64,000 nucleotides of DNA from Flectobacillus major DSM 103. GTDB taxonomy: Bacteria; Bacteroidota; Bacteroidia; Cytophagales; Spirosomataceae. Location: positions 4,535,812 through 4,599,811 of the forward strand of contig NZ_KE386491.1 in assembly GCF_000427405.1 (NCBI RefSeq), in the 5' to 3' direction. Shown one piece after another: positions 34,482 through 44,064 of the stretch (within the stretch, counting starts at the first letter, position 1; each line of letters opens with the position of its first letter). The notes beneath the pieces were generated by a model that worked only from the letters and a program-made list of their open reading frames with translations, was not told the origin of the DNA and ran no database searches. The translations under genes and the position numbers were made by a program.

Positions 34482-35699
34482 CTACACTATTTCGCCAATA
34501 GTATCATTACTTAGCGACTGAATACTGTTTTTCTTCTCGGCCGTCATAATACCCAACATCATTAAAATACTAGTAATCAGGATGACAAAAAACAAAATGC
34601 CATCGTTAAAGGTGTTGAGTTTGAATTGTGTTGGGATTCCATAAAACAACAAAATGGTAATTAAGCCCCGAGGCATTAATAATAGTTCGGGCATTGTGTT
34701 TTTTTGTGATTGTACAAACCGAAGATAGATAAACCGTATTGCCAACAAGGCCAATACCACCAACGACCCCGTTATCCAAACTTCTTCTTGACTAAAAATG
34801 TTGATATTCATAGAATAGCCAAAAAGAATAAAAAAGAAGGTTCTAATCAAAAATGCTGTTTCGGCTGTAATAGACTTTAGGTTGTTTTCTACTTCTGTAA
34901 ATACAGTATTTTGTATGCCTTCAACAATTACCTTGGGTCTAATTAATCTACGATTGTTGATTAATAGACCAAAAAATAAGATAATCAGTAACGAAGGCAA
35001 ATGTAAAATCTTGCCTGCTGCGTACAAAATTAATAAAACCGCAAATAACAAGAAATACTTTAAATGTAGCGTGATTCGGGATAACAAATATATTAGCCCC
35101 AATGCTACCCCCACCGACAACAACAACGACCAAATAATATTGAAGCCATAAACCACTGCCGATTCTATCGAAATACCTTGTTCGGCAATGAGGTAATTGA
35201 AAAATAAAATGCCTAAAATGTCAGAAAAAGAGGCTTCATAAATAATAAACTCTCGTTTGTGAGGAATTAGGTTTTCGACACTCGGAATGACAATGGCACT
35301 ACTAATAATAGACAAAGGCGTAGCATATACCAAACAATTGCGGAACGACTCACCTGTGGTTTGTTCGATAATAAAAGCAATAGAAAATGCCGAACCTAGC
35401 AGAATGAAAAGTGCCGCAAAAAATGCCCTAAAGATTAGCCCAGCTTTGTCTCGGCTAAGTTCGAGGTCGAGGCTAGCCTCCAGAATAATCATGATAAGTC
35501 CAACAATACCAAGTATTTCTACCGTTTTGTTGATAAATGTAGCGGGCAAAAGTTGTTGCCCAAACAATTGGCCAAGGCCAATACCTGTGCCCAATAGTAA
35601 TAATACAGAAGGAATAGCAAATTTTTTGGCTATTAAATTAAAAATATAGGATAGAATGACACCACTGGCCAATACTAATACAATAATGTATGTATTCAT
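34482..35699 (-). CDS. Cation:proton antiporter (CPA family)
   Basis: 405 residues with about 12-13 membrane helices. LLGTGIGLGQLFGQ and IMIILEASLDLELS (helices 2-3), and the unwound-helix region EASFSDILGILFFNYLI (Ser/Asp pair of CPA transporters) are seen; AETAFLIRTFFFILFGYSM is in the core. Exchanges Na+ or K+ for protons; ion unknown. No RCK/TrkA-N domain is fused to it, unlike KefB. It is upstream of the response regulator on the same strand but 139 bases away. Confidence 0.88.
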   Translation of the reverse strand: MNTYIIVLVLASGVILSYIFNLIAKKFAIPSVLLLLGTGIGLGQLFGQQLLPATFINKTVEILGIVGLIMIILEASLDLELSRDKAGLIFRAFFAALFILLGSAFSIAFIIEQTTGESFRNCLVYATPLSIISSAIVIPSVENLIPHKREFIIYEASFSDILGILFFNYLIAEQGISIESAVVYGFNIIWSLLLSVGVALGLIYLLSRITLHLKYFLLFAVLLILYAAGKILHLPSLLIILFFGLLINNRRLIRPKVIVEGIQNTVFTEVENNLKSITAETAFLIRTFFFILFGYSMNINIFSQEEVWITGSLVVLALLAIRFIYLRFVQSQKNTMPELLLMPRGLITILLFYGIPTQFKLNTFNDGILFFVILITSILMMLGIMTAEKKNSIQSLSNDTIGEIV

Positions 35700-35856
35700 A
35701 TTTATATGGATTTTATGAAAAAAGTGAAACTAATACTTATGCAATAAGGTGAATTATAATGGCAAATTGATGATTGGATGTGTAAATGAAGTTAAGAAAA
35801 AATTAGAAATTTATTAGAGCCTAATTTTGGGTAACAGTTGTAAATCTATTTTGACA

Positions 35857-36732
35857 ATGTATAGAATCAGAAAAATAACCTTCAGAATACTCATAATCTA
35901 TGGCATAATATTGGGTTTTTCTCAGTTTTTGTCATCTTGCCTAAGCTTCAGAATGTCGGAAAGTGAAATTCAAAAAGAGTTTTTTACCTTAGCCGAACGC
36001 CCTCATGAGCATCAAATAGCAATAGGCAATCGCTCTATTAATTATGCCGAAATAGGAAATGACAGCCTTCCTGTTGTGGTGTTTGTACATGGCTCGCCAG
36101 GCTCGTGGTCGGCTTTTGTGGATTTTATGAAAGATACCACTTTACTCAAACAAGTAAAAATGGTTTCGGTAGATAGGCTTGGCTTTGGTAGGTCTCATTT
36201 GGGCAAAGCCGAAATATCGCTCGAACAGCAAGCAAGGTATTTGATGCCGATTCTCAAAAAATATAAACAGCAAGGGCAAAAGCTTATTGTGGTGGGGCAT
36301 TCGTTGGGAGGGCCCGTAATTGCCCGTTTGGCTATGGATTACCCAACGCTAGTCGATGCTTTGGTAATAGTAGCGGGTTCTATAGCTCCCCAATTAGAGC
36401 CAAACGAACGCTGGTTTCGTTTGCCACTACATTTTTGGCCTATTCGTTGGCTGATTCCTGCTTCTTTTCGAGCGTCCAATACCGAGATATTATATTTGAA
36501 GCCTGAGCTAGAAAAAATGCTGCCACTTTGGAAAAATATTCATCAACCTGTTATTGTTATTCAAGGACAAAAAGATAATCTTGTCGACCCTCTCAATGCC
36601 GATTTTGCTCAAAAAATGTTGGTTAATTCGCAAGAGGTAAAAATGGTTATTGTTCCCGATATGAATCATTTTGTACCTTGGGAGCATCCAGAATTAATTA
36701 AAAATGCTATTTTGCAAGTTCTAAAGAAATAG
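35857..36732 (+). CDS. Lipoprotein alpha/beta hydrolase
   Basis: 291 residues from ATG 35857; an earlier TTG at 35827 would overlap a possible -7 element (TAATTTTG, 35822-35829). The N-terminus has a signal and lipobox (FLSSC, lipid Cys28). The hydrolase fold follows: oxyanion VVFVHGSPGSWSAF, nucleophile elbow VVGHSLGGPV (Ser), acid GQKDNLVDP and C-terminal His in DMNHFVPWEHP. Substrate unknown. It is followed 23 bases later by another lipoprotein (a cyclophilin), so they probably share a message. Confidence 0.88.
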   Translation: MYRIRKITFRILIIYGIILGFSQFLSSCLSFRMSESEIQKEFFTLAERPHEHQIAIGNRSINYAEIGNDSLPVVVFVHGSPGSWSAFVDFMKDTTLLKQVKMVSVDRLGFGRSHLGKAEISLEQQARYLMPILKKYKQQGQKLIVVGHSLGGPVIARLAMDYPTLVDALVIVAGSIAPQLEPNERWFRLPLHFWPIRWLIPASFRASNTEILYLKPELEKMLPLWKNIHQPVIVIQGQKDNLVDPLNADFAQKMLVNSQEVKMVIVPDMNHFVPWEHPELIKNAILQVLKK

Positions 36733-36755
36733 TAAAGCTGAAATTGATTTATCCT

Positions 36756-37343
36756 ATGTCCAGATATTGGTTGCTGATATATTGTATCGTTGTGCTAAGT
36801 GCTTGTAAAAAAGATATGCGGATGTTTGGGGCTGATGTCAAGCAAACTTTGTTAGAATATGGACAACAAAATCCTGAAAATACTATCGAAGTAAGTACTC
36901 GGGTAGGTAACTTTACCATTAGGTTATACCAAGAAACACCCTTGCATCGTGCCAATTTTATTCGTTTGGTAAAAGCAGGCTATTATAACGATTTTTATTT
37001 TTATCGAAATATTTATGCAACGGGTATTCAGGGAGGAGCCGAATGGATGGATCGACTCGACTATGATATTCCTACCGAAGTAGATACCAATCGCTTTAAG
37101 CACAAGCGAGGGGCTGTAGCAATGGCTCAGTACGACCCCAGTATGAATCCCAACAATGATACCTCAGCCAGTGAGTTTTATATTATTACCAATGCCGAGG
37201 AGGCTCGTAAATACGATGGTATTTATACCGTAGTGGGCGAAGTAATACAAGGAATGGACGTAGTCGACAAAATCAAAGATGCTCGTGCATTTAACGAGAA
37301 ACCTGCCGACCCCGTCAAGTTTTCGATGAAGGTAGTGCCATAA
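36756..37343 (+). CDS. Lipoprotein peptidylprolyl isomerase (cyclophilin type)
   Basis: 195 residues from ATG 36756 (MSRYWLLIYCIVVLSACKKD; lipobox LSAC, Cys17). A TTG start at 36744 is also open. The cyclophilin domain shows VGNFTIRLYQETPLHRANFI, GYYNDFYFYRNIYATGIQGG, KRGAVAMAQYDPSMNPNN, SASEFYIITN and YTVVGEVIQGMDVVDKI. The catalytic Arg region (FYFYRNI, normally FHRVI) is retained as Arg. It should help fold secreted or outer-membrane proteins, anchored at a membrane. Confidence 0.9.
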   Translation: MSRYWLLIYCIVVLSACKKDMRMFGADVKQTLLEYGQQNPENTIEVSTRVGNFTIRLYQETPLHRANFIRLVKAGYYNDFYFYRNIYATGIQGGAEWMDRLDYDIPTEVDTNRFKHKRGAVAMAQYDPSMNPNNDTSASEFYIITNAEEARKYDGIYTVVGEVIQGMDVVDKIKDARAFNEKPADPVKFSMKVVP

Positions 37344-37394
37344 GCACAAGTTATCCTGAATTTAGTGAATGGTGATTCTGAAATTTAACATCAA

Positions 37395-37533
37395 AACATA
37401 AGTCATCCCGATTTTTAGATCAAACAAGGCGGTCGAAATTAGTTTTTCGACCGCCTTGTTTGATTAATAGCCAATAAATACTAACAACAGGTCTCTATTG
37501 TAAATTATCCCAAAATCAGGGATAACTCATGTT
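37395..37533 (+). repeat. MITE-like palindromic element, copy A
   Basis: Contains the perfect 46-base palindrome 37419-37464 (20-base arm ATCAAACAAGGCGGTCGAAA, loop TTAGTT). Outer imperfect inverted repeats AACATAAGTCATCCCGA (37395-37411) and CAGGGATAACTCATGTTT (37516-37533) flank it; between lies CCAATAAATAC ... GGTCTCTATTG. Fills most of the gap between convergent genes. A further half-unit (AAGTTATCCTGAATTTAG) lies at about 37349. Confidence 0.85.
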
Positions 37534-37628
37534 TATGGAAGCTGTTAAGCAAAATTTAGGTATATTTCCAAAAACATAAAATCCTGATATTGATCCTTGT
37601 TGTAGAAATTTTGGGCCTAACTTTAAAC

Positions 37629-40049
37629 TTATATTTTTACTTGTAGGGTCAAATAAAAGCTACGTCCGTCGGATGGTAAAATACCCGGCCCAGGATACCC
37701 CGTAGCCCGACGAGTAAAATACATATTATTAGTTAGGTTATTGATATTACCTTCTATTCTAAACTTACTAAATTGGTAAGAAAGGCTAGCATCCATAACG
37801 TAATATGCAGGGATTAGCCCCACTACAGCCGAAACGCCTCCTTCACGAGCATTGGTAGCCTCTGAAAACTGGTCGGAAAGATAGGTATATTGTAACGATG
37901 CTTTGAAGTTATTATAGCCCCAACGCATACCCGTTTTTAAGTTGACATTGGGTACAAACTCTACCTGATTTCCCACAATTCCCGCAATCTGACTAGCTTT
38001 GTAAGATGAATGAATAAGGGCAATATTTGCAAATAATACGCCACTGAGTGCCGTATTGCGTTGATTGAGCAACTTAATGAAATCTCCTTCCGCATACGAC
38101 TCAATGCCCATAATAACGGCTTGGCCAATGTTTCCACGCCGACGCAACACGCGGTTACTTTCATCATAAAATTGGACTTCCCCAATACGGTTATCATAAT
38201 TCAAATAGAAAGCACTAATGTCAAAATTGTACAGAGTTGTTTCTTGGGTTCGTACGCCAAGGTCAATGGAATAGCCCCTTTCGTCTTTCATATTGGGGTC
38301 AATAACCGACGACGGGTTGGCAATACGCATATCACTAAAGGTAATAGAACGATAATTTTGCGAAATATTTCCATAAATATCGAGGTGTGATGTCGGCTTG
38401 TAACTTACGCCAATACCACCCAATACAAACTGACGAGCATTGGTGCGGGTTTCGTTGGTACGGCTCGAACTGATAATATTACCAGCCAAATCAAATAAAA
38501 TAGACCCATAAAAACCATTGGCTTCGGTATGGATATATTCGTAACGAACCCCAGGCGTAATAGAAAGCTTATCGTTGATATAAAAAATATTCTCGGCAAA
38601 TACCGAAGCATTTCTATTCGGGAAACGATAATCGTTGGCAATACCCTCTTCGTTGTTGATAAAACTAAAATCAGCGTCCTTACCACGGCTTCCTAAGCCT
38701 TGAATACTATGGTTGAAGCCATGATAATAGCGACTTCCTACCAAGAAAACAGCTTGCTTTTTGCCAATAAAATACCTTTTTAGATACCGAGCTTCTGTTC
38801 CCCAGTTCTCAAAATCACCCGTAATGAGGTCTCTTTCGCTATTGTCGTCGATACTAGCAACACGGTTGGGGCGAAACCCTAATGAGTTTCGGTATGCCGA
38901 AAGGCCAAATACTCGTAAATTAAATTCATTGCTAGTGTTGAACTTATGGTCAAAATGCAAAGCCCACAAATTCCAATTTACCTTAAACCAGTTTCGTTCA
39001 CGGTTGGTTTGGCGAGGGTTTTCGTTGAACATGGCATCGGTAAGCCCTCCAGGCTGATGAGCCAAATAACTCATGTGGGTAATATCAATACCAATGGTTG
39101 ATTTTTCGGAAAGGCGATAATCAATATCTGAATAGAAATTATAACTATTAAAATCAGAGTTGGCACGCCAGCCGTCGGCTCGTTTGTACTGAAAAAAAGT
39201 ATAATAGCTAAGCTTGTTTATAGTGCCGCTAGCACTTGTAAAAGCATTATAAAACCCAAAAGAGCCTACACTTTGTCGAGCTACCAATTCTAGTTTTTTA
39301 TCGGTAACAGGTTTTTTCATGACAAAATTGATAAGCCCCCCAAACTGAGTACCATATTGTAACGAAGCAGCACCACGCACAATCTGAATCCTACCAACGG
39401 CCTCGATAGCAGGCGTATAATAGCTTTCGGGGTATCCGAGGGCATCGGCACTGATGTCGTATCCATTTTGACGAACATTAAAATTGGAGCTTCTGTTGGG
39501 GTCGAGTCCACGGCCACCAATACTGAGTTGAAGCCCTGCACCATCGTTTTCCCAAATATTCAAACCCGCCACCCTCGAATATACCTGTCGGGCGTTGTTG
39601 GTTGCCAAATTAGCCACCAATTGGTCTGGAATAATTACTTCCGATTTTTTACCTTCATAAATACCCAAACCTTCTACAGCACGCATACGAGTAAAACCAA
39701 AATCGCTTTGTTTTTCACGTACTACAACCTCGCCAAGGGTTTCGCTAAGCGAGTCTAGGTAAATAACAAGTTGGATATTTTGATTATCAATTTTTACTTG
39801 TTGTTTCACCGACTGAAAATTTGCCAAAGTTGTAAGTACCTGATAAGTACCTTTTGGGAGCTTTTTAAAGCTAAAAAAGCCTTTTTCGTCGGTTATTGTA
39901 CTAGGTTTTCCTTCGTTAAGAATAATCCTACAAGCAGGAGCTACCGTGCTATCCTTTCTAAAATAAACAGTACCTGTAAGGTTTTGAGCAAACGAGTAAG
40001 TACCCATCAAGCAAAGCAAAATGGTACTAAAAGCCTTTAATGGTTTCAT
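37629..40049 (-). CDS. TonB-dependent outer-membrane receptor (FecA-like)
   Basis: 806 residues from ATG 40049, which starts a signal peptide (MKPLKAFSTILLCLMGTYSFAQ); an extension to 40151 is rejected. A carboxypeptidase-regulatory-like domain (about 23-110: TGTVYFRKDSTVAPACRIIL) precedes the plug (about 135-250, QVYSRVAGLNIWE, GGRGLDPNRSSNF, GAASLQYGTQFGGLINF) and a 22-stranded barrel ending SFYLTLQVKI. FecA-type siderophore or iron-citrate receptor features are consistent. It overlaps the HTTM gene by 23 bases and is the last gene of the DUF4856-imelysin-HTTM operon, so metal uptake is inferred. The copy-A palindromic element lies downstream. Confidence 0.93.
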   Translation of the reverse strand: MKPLKAFSTILLCLMGTYSFAQNLTGTVYFRKDSTVAPACRIILNEGKPSTITDEKGFFSFKKLPKGTYQVLTTLANFQSVKQQVKIDNQNIQLVIYLDSLSETLGEVVVREKQSDFGFTRMRAVEGLGIYEGKKSEVIIPDQLVANLATNNARQVYSRVAGLNIWENDGAGLQLSIGGRGLDPNRSSNFNVRQNGYDISADALGYPESYYTPAIEAVGRIQIVRGAASLQYGTQFGGLINFVMKKPVTDKKLELVARQSVGSFGFYNAFTSASGTINKLSYYTFFQYKRADGWRANSDFNSYNFYSDIDYRLSEKSTIGIDITHMSYLAHQPGGLTDAMFNENPRQTNRERNWFKVNWNLWALHFDHKFNTSNEFNLRVFGLSAYRNSLGFRPNRVASIDDNSERDLITGDFENWGTEARYLKRYFIGKKQAVFLVGSRYYHGFNHSIQGLGSRGKDADFSFINNEEGIANDYRFPNRNASVFAENIFYINDKLSITPGVRYEYIHTEANGFYGSILFDLAGNIISSSRTNETRTNARQFVLGGIGVSYKPTSHLDIYGNISQNYRSITFSDMRIANPSSVIDPNMKDERGYSIDLGVRTQETTLYNFDISAFYLNYDNRIGEVQFYDESNRVLRRRGNIGQAVIMGIESYAEGDFIKLLNQRNTALSGVLFANIALIHSSYKASQIAGIVGNQVEFVPNVNLKTGMRWGYNNFKASLQYTYLSDQFSEATNAREGGVSAVVGLIPAYYVMDASLSYQFSKFRIEGNINNLTNNMYFTRRATGYPGPGILPSDGRSFYLTLQVKI

Positions 40050-41382
40050 TGAGTGGTAAAATCCAAGATTTATGATGAAAAGAGTCATGTTCTTTAGCCA
40101 AATTGGTAGTTGGGCTAATGAGAGGTTTTCCCATACGGCCATTAAGGGCAACGTATGAATCTATGTATATTTCGGGCGAAGTAAAGCCATGGTTGGCATA
40201 ATAGTCTCGCAAAATATGAGCATACTGCAAAATCATGTCGGGCTGAGTCGACATCATTTTTTCTTGTAAAGTTGTTAAAAACAGATTGTTGTTGACAATC
40301 ATTTGTTTGCCGTGTTGGTCTTTTACCGTGAATTGGGCATAACCTGCTTTTTCCATCAACATTACTCGCCACGAAAAGCGGTATCCTTCTTCTGTCCAAA
40401 ATAGCTCGTCGGGATACAGCATATACCGAAAAGGAAAGAGCAATTGAAATACAAAAAATACCGTAAATAACCCCTTTACATATTGTGGAGCAGCATACGG
40501 CCGAGTGCTTGGCTTGATAAAATCGGTAGGAAACTTAGCCCAAATATTAATGGTGTCAATGATTTTTTGGTGAAAACTGGCCGAGAAAAAAATCAGTGCG
40601 GCTACCATCATGATATGTGGGAAAACACCAATTGGAAATAGCAGTGCCGTTAAGACATGAAATACCACTACTGCCCCATAGGCCAAAGGACGTGTACGTG
40701 AATACCACAGCAAAAATGGAATACAGAGGTCGTACAAACAGCCAAACCAACTAAATACAAACGGAATCCACGAGTAATTGAACAGAAACCCAATAATTGG
40801 CATATCGTTGCGAGCAGGAAGCCATATCCGTAGGGGTAGGGCATGTACAAGCCAGTCGCTATTTATTTTGGCGAGTCCTGCATAAAAATACAGAATACCC
40901 ATCATGAGTTTTAGTACGTCGATATTCCACTGAGGAATAGCCGATACTAATAGTTTACGGTTATGGTAGGAATCTATCGAAAAATACAAATGAGCTGGCA
41001 GAAAAATCAAGATAAAACAAACCAAGCTAACAAAATAATAATGATTGAGATACGTAGCTTTATCAATCAGTTCGATATACGTGAAGCTCAAGAATAAGCC
41101 AACAATAGCAATTCGATAAAACCATCCCAAAGCTACCAACAAAGCCGAAATACCGCATACAATAAATAATAGATAGGTATATTGCCCTAAAGGTTTGATA
41201 AACTCAAAGCCATAAAAAGGGAAAAAATAGCGAGGCTGGATATAGAGTTGCTCTATCCAGCCTTTGCCCCAGAAACGTAAAATACTTCCTAGCATCATCA
41301 GTCCAAAGCATATCCTAAATACGGCTAAGGGAGCGGCTGAGCTAGTTTTCTGGAAATATTTTTGTATCGAATAATTAATCAC
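40027..41382 (-). CDS. HTTM-domain membrane protein (vitamin K-dependent carboxylase-like)
   Basis: 451 residues, with a hydrophobic N-terminal two-thirds. SAAPLAVFRICFGLMMLGSI, the HTTM-typical FIELIDKATYLNHYYF-like region (YIELIDKATYLNHYYFVSLV), and GILYFYAGLAKINSDWLVHA (about 166-185) match the HTTM/VKGC family, whose bacterial members have no proven carboxylase role. The C-terminal about 130 residues are soluble. In Bacteroidota such genes often sit with imelysin and TonB receptors, as here. Overlaps the imelysin gene by 8 bases and the receptor by 23 bases. Confidence 0.88.
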   Translation of the reverse strand: MINYSIQKYFQKTSSAAPLAVFRICFGLMMLGSILRFWGKGWIEQLYIQPRYFFPFYGFEFIKPLGQYTYLLFIVCGISALLVALGWFYRIAIVGLFLSFTYIELIDKATYLNHYYFVSLVCFILIFLPAHLYFSIDSYHNRKLLVSAIPQWNIDVLKLMMGILYFYAGLAKINSDWLVHALPLRIWLPARNDMPIIGFLFNYSWIPFVFSWFGCLYDLCIPFLLWYSRTRPLAYGAVVVFHVLTALLFPIGVFPHIMMVAALIFFSASFHQKIIDTINIWAKFPTDFIKPSTRPYAAPQYVKGLFTVFFVFQLLFPFRYMLYPDELFWTEEGYRFSWRVMLMEKAGYAQFTVKDQHGKQMIVNNNLFLTTLQEKMMSTQPDMILQYAHILRDYYANHGFTSPEIYIDSYVALNGRMGKPLISPTTNLAKEHDSFHHKSWILPLNETIKGF

Positions 41383-42523
41383 CGTCGTTGTCTGTATAAG
41401 TAATGGTAATACTCATTGCCGAAGTCATATCTACCTTTAGCATTCTTACGGCTTTCTGCATTTCGGTATAAACATCTTTCATGGCTTGATTGTTGGTTTT
41501 TACCTCCTCGTAAAGGTTGGGCTTCAAAGCATCAATTTTTGCTTTATTTACCTCAAACTGAGCATTGATTAAATCGGCAAGCGATTTGCCAGTACTACTA
41601 TCTTTAGCTCCTAAAGCATTCAAATACGTTTTGAAAGAAGCACCTTCTGCACTTGTTTTAACCGATTTGCCATTAAAAAAGTCTACGTATGCTTGATGAG
41701 CCGTTTTGGCCAAAGTCTGAGAAATATCTTTTTTATAAAAAGCCTCTACTTTTTCGGCAGCCACTACACCATTCATCATAGCACCCGAAGGAATACCAAA
41801 TTTGCCCGAACGAATGTAACGTTCATAATGCAAGACAAAGCCATTTACCATCAACGAAGTAGACGAGCCAATATCTAAGCCAGTTTTAGTAATGAATGTT
41901 TCACGATAAGCACCATTCCAGTCGCTTATTACTTTTCCCAAAAGAGTTTCCATTCGGGCAGTAAGGCGATTAATATAAGCCAATCGTTTAGCGGCATCGG
42001 TAGCTGTAGTATAATAAGCCAAGATAGCGGTATCGTTGCTACCAACACCATTAATTAGGTAGTCGAGTGCAGGAAAGCCCTGTTGTGCATACGATGCAGG
42101 TACTTCTAAATTGGCACTTGGGTCGGCAATATTGCTAGCAATACCCGTTTCGCTAGCAGGGTAAATATTATAAAAATTACGTAGGGTTTGTTTTTCGGCA
42201 GGGCCAAAATCAAATAACTCTACTTTTTGCCATTCAATATAGGCCTCTGTCCATGCTGTTCTTAGCTCGCTAAGGGTTGTAAGGCTTGGTTTGGCCGTAA
42301 AAGCATCCGACTTACTTTTCATTTGGTCAAATTTTACCTTAAAGTTGGCATACGAAGGAATAATAATATTGTCGGCAAGGTTGGTAAGCAAAGCAGTTCT
42401 GTCTTTGCCTTGGTCTACAGGATTGGTAGGAGTAGGGTCTGTACCATTTGAGCCACTACAAGCCCACAATAACCCTGTGATTAAACACAAAAAATACGAT
42501 TTTTTCAACTGAAAAGCTTTCAT
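41375..42523 (-). CDS. Imelysin family lipoprotein
   Basis: 382 residues from ATG 42523 with a lipobox (LLWAC, Cys22). The mature part is helical with WTEAYIEWQKVELFDFGPAE (about 88-107, Trp and the GxHxxE-type region replaced by FDFGPAE) and the C-terminal GKSLADLINAQFEVNKAKID. Imelysin (ICMP/M75) proteins are usually surface or periplasmic and linked to iron uptake; the GxHxxE metal motif is not clearly present here. It lies in an operon between DUF4856 (80 bases upstream) and HTTM (8-base overlap). Confidence 0.9.
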   Translation of the reverse strand: MKAFQLKKSYFLCLITGLLWACSGSNGTDPTPTNPVDQGKDRTALLTNLADNIIIPSYANFKVKFDQMKSKSDAFTAKPSLTTLSELRTAWTEAYIEWQKVELFDFGPAEKQTLRNFYNIYPASETGIASNIADPSANLEVPASYAQQGFPALDYLINGVGSNDTAILAYYTTATDAAKRLAYINRLTARMETLLGKVISDWNGAYRETFITKTGLDIGSSTSLMVNGFVLHYERYIRSGKFGIPSGAMMNGVVAAEKVEAFYKKDISQTLAKTAHQAYVDFFNGKSVKTSAEGASFKTYLNALGAKDSSTGKSLADLINAQFEVNKAKIDALKPNLYEEVKTNNQAMKDVYTEMQKAVRMLKVDMTSAMSITITYTDNDGD

Positions 42524-42603
42524 ATTATAAAACATAAATGGTGAGTCAACAAGCGTATCTTGTTAACTCACCTAGATAAAAATGGATATAATTATAAGAG
42601 AAA

Positions 42604-43776
42604 CTACAGCTTGAATTTGGCTGTGATAGCATCAGCCGCTGCATTGATTTTATCGTTTGTTAAGTCCCAAAAGCCATTACTTGAATTGATAAGGTTGTTC
42701 AAGATGTCGTCTGAAAACTTAGCATCACCACCATTAATAGCACAGTAACGGAGTGAGTAAATGAAGCCAAGCCCTTCGCCAATAGCGTGTACACGAGCGG
42801 CATCGGTAGTACTGGTTTTCCATTTTGCCAAATAGCCAACGGCTGCTGCCGCAATAGCTTTTTCAGCTTCTGTTCTGATAAAAGTAGCTTGAGTTTTTAG
42901 CTCAGTTTTGTCGTTATTAACAATTGCAGCACGTCCTTTCAAAAAAGCTGGATATATTTTAGCATAGCTAGCTTTGTTGTACTCCCATATATACGAGCCA
43001 AGGAATGATTCGGATGTACCACGTGTAGCATCTGTAGAGCCTGCCAAATACACAGGGTTGAGTGTTAGAAAACCGTATGCTTCGTCCCAGTTGTGTTCTA
43101 ATTGAGAATATTTTTTGCCTGAAACCAATGTTTTGTTATCAGCATCCAAGCCTTTGTCTAACAGATTGTTACAGATATAGTCGATTTGAGCAGCACCAAT
43201 AAGCGATTTTTGAATAATCTGAGCCACCTCGATACCTTGGGCGTTTACCAAATATGTACCTAATTTGCCAGCCACTCCTTTCGACGCAGTAGCCGAAACG
43301 GCATTACTAGCCGAGGCCATTTCGGTAAAAAGACCTTCTATTCTAGTGCGAGTAGCCTCTGCTTCGGCCGAAGCTTTGCTTGTAGCAGTAACACTACGAA
43401 GCTGAACGCCCGAAGTATTAAGGGTTGCTCCTGTAATACTTAAAGATGTAATATCGGTGAAAGGACTCCTCGAATTAGCATACATATTTTTCATCAAAGT
43501 AGCATCCAATGTCTTGGTATCTCTAACGGCAGCTCCCAAATAGTAGTTCAATGCTTGGAATTGTTTGTAGCGGTTATTTCCTGAAGTGAGGTCAACAGTA
43601 GTATCGCCTTTGGCATCTATAAAGAGGCTTTTGTAAGGCGTTGTAGCCGTTAATTTGGCATAATCAATTTTCGTGCGTAAGTCTGGTAGCTCGTCATCGC
43701 TCTTATCACAAGACGTAAATGTTACTAAGGCTGTAGCGGCAAGAAAAAATTGAGTTTTTAGCTTGAAATTAAACAT
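42604..43776 (-). CDS. DUF4856 lipoprotein
   Basis: 390 residues. N-terminal signal with Cys23 in TFTSC (a lipobox variant). The domain starts KIDYAKLTATTPYKSLFIDA and is helical throughout: YKQFQALNYYLGAAVRD, KGVAGKLGTYLVNAQGIEVA, LEHNWDEAYGFLTLNPVY, AIGEGLGFIYSLRYCAINGG. This DUF4856 family is associated with imelysin genes; its activity is unknown. First gene of an operon running to the TonB receptor, led by a consensus promoter at 43859-43889. Confidence 0.9.
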   Translation of the reverse strand: MFNFKLKTQFFLAATALVTFTSCDKSDDELPDLRTKIDYAKLTATTPYKSLFIDAKGDTTVDLTSGNNRYKQFQALNYYLGAAVRDTKTLDATLMKNMYANSRSPFTDITSLSITGATLNTSGVQLRSVTATSKASAEAEATRTRIEGLFTEMASASNAVSATASKGVAGKLGTYLVNAQGIEVAQIIQKSLIGAAQIDYICNNLLDKGLDADNKTLVSGKKYSQLEHNWDEAYGFLTLNPVYLAGSTDATRGTSESFLGSYIWEYNKASYAKIYPAFLKGRAAIVNNDKTELKTQATFIRTEAEKAIAAAAVGYLAKWKTSTTDAARVHAIGEGLGFIYSLRYCAINGGDAKFSDDILNNLINSSNGFWDLTNDKINAAADAITAKFKL

Positions 43777-43858
43777 CAGATTGATTTTTTAGATAGATAT
43801 TTTGAGAAATACAAAACGCTGTTATAGTCTTTATATAGACTAATTATAAATAATGGCA

Positions 43859-43889
43859 CAAATGTATAAAACAGATAGGTTCTATACAA
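43859..43889 (-). promoter_or_regulatory. Promoter of the DUF4856-imelysin-HTTM-TonB operon
   Basis: On the minus strand: TTG (43887-43889), a 20-base spacer and TACATTTG (43859-43866), matching the Bacteroidota consensus. Transcription would begin near 43854, giving a leader of about 78 bases. No clear Fur-box match was found. Confidence 0.65.
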
Positions 43890-44064
43890 GTCTTATTTAG
43901 AATTATTTTAAATATAATTAAGCGTTAAAAGAAAATGCCCGAAAGGATAATATAAAATACACTGATAATGAGGTGTTTACGAGGGTATTTGATTTTGCCT
44001 GATACCTAGGTAAACAGGCAAAATCAAGTAGAATGAAGGTTTGATACTCAAGGTTGGAAAGGAA

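Noticed and set aside
43777-44064. Possible Fur box before the DUF4856 operon
   Set aside because: AT-rich words resemble half sites, but no 19-base match to the GATAATGATAATCATTATC pattern was found.
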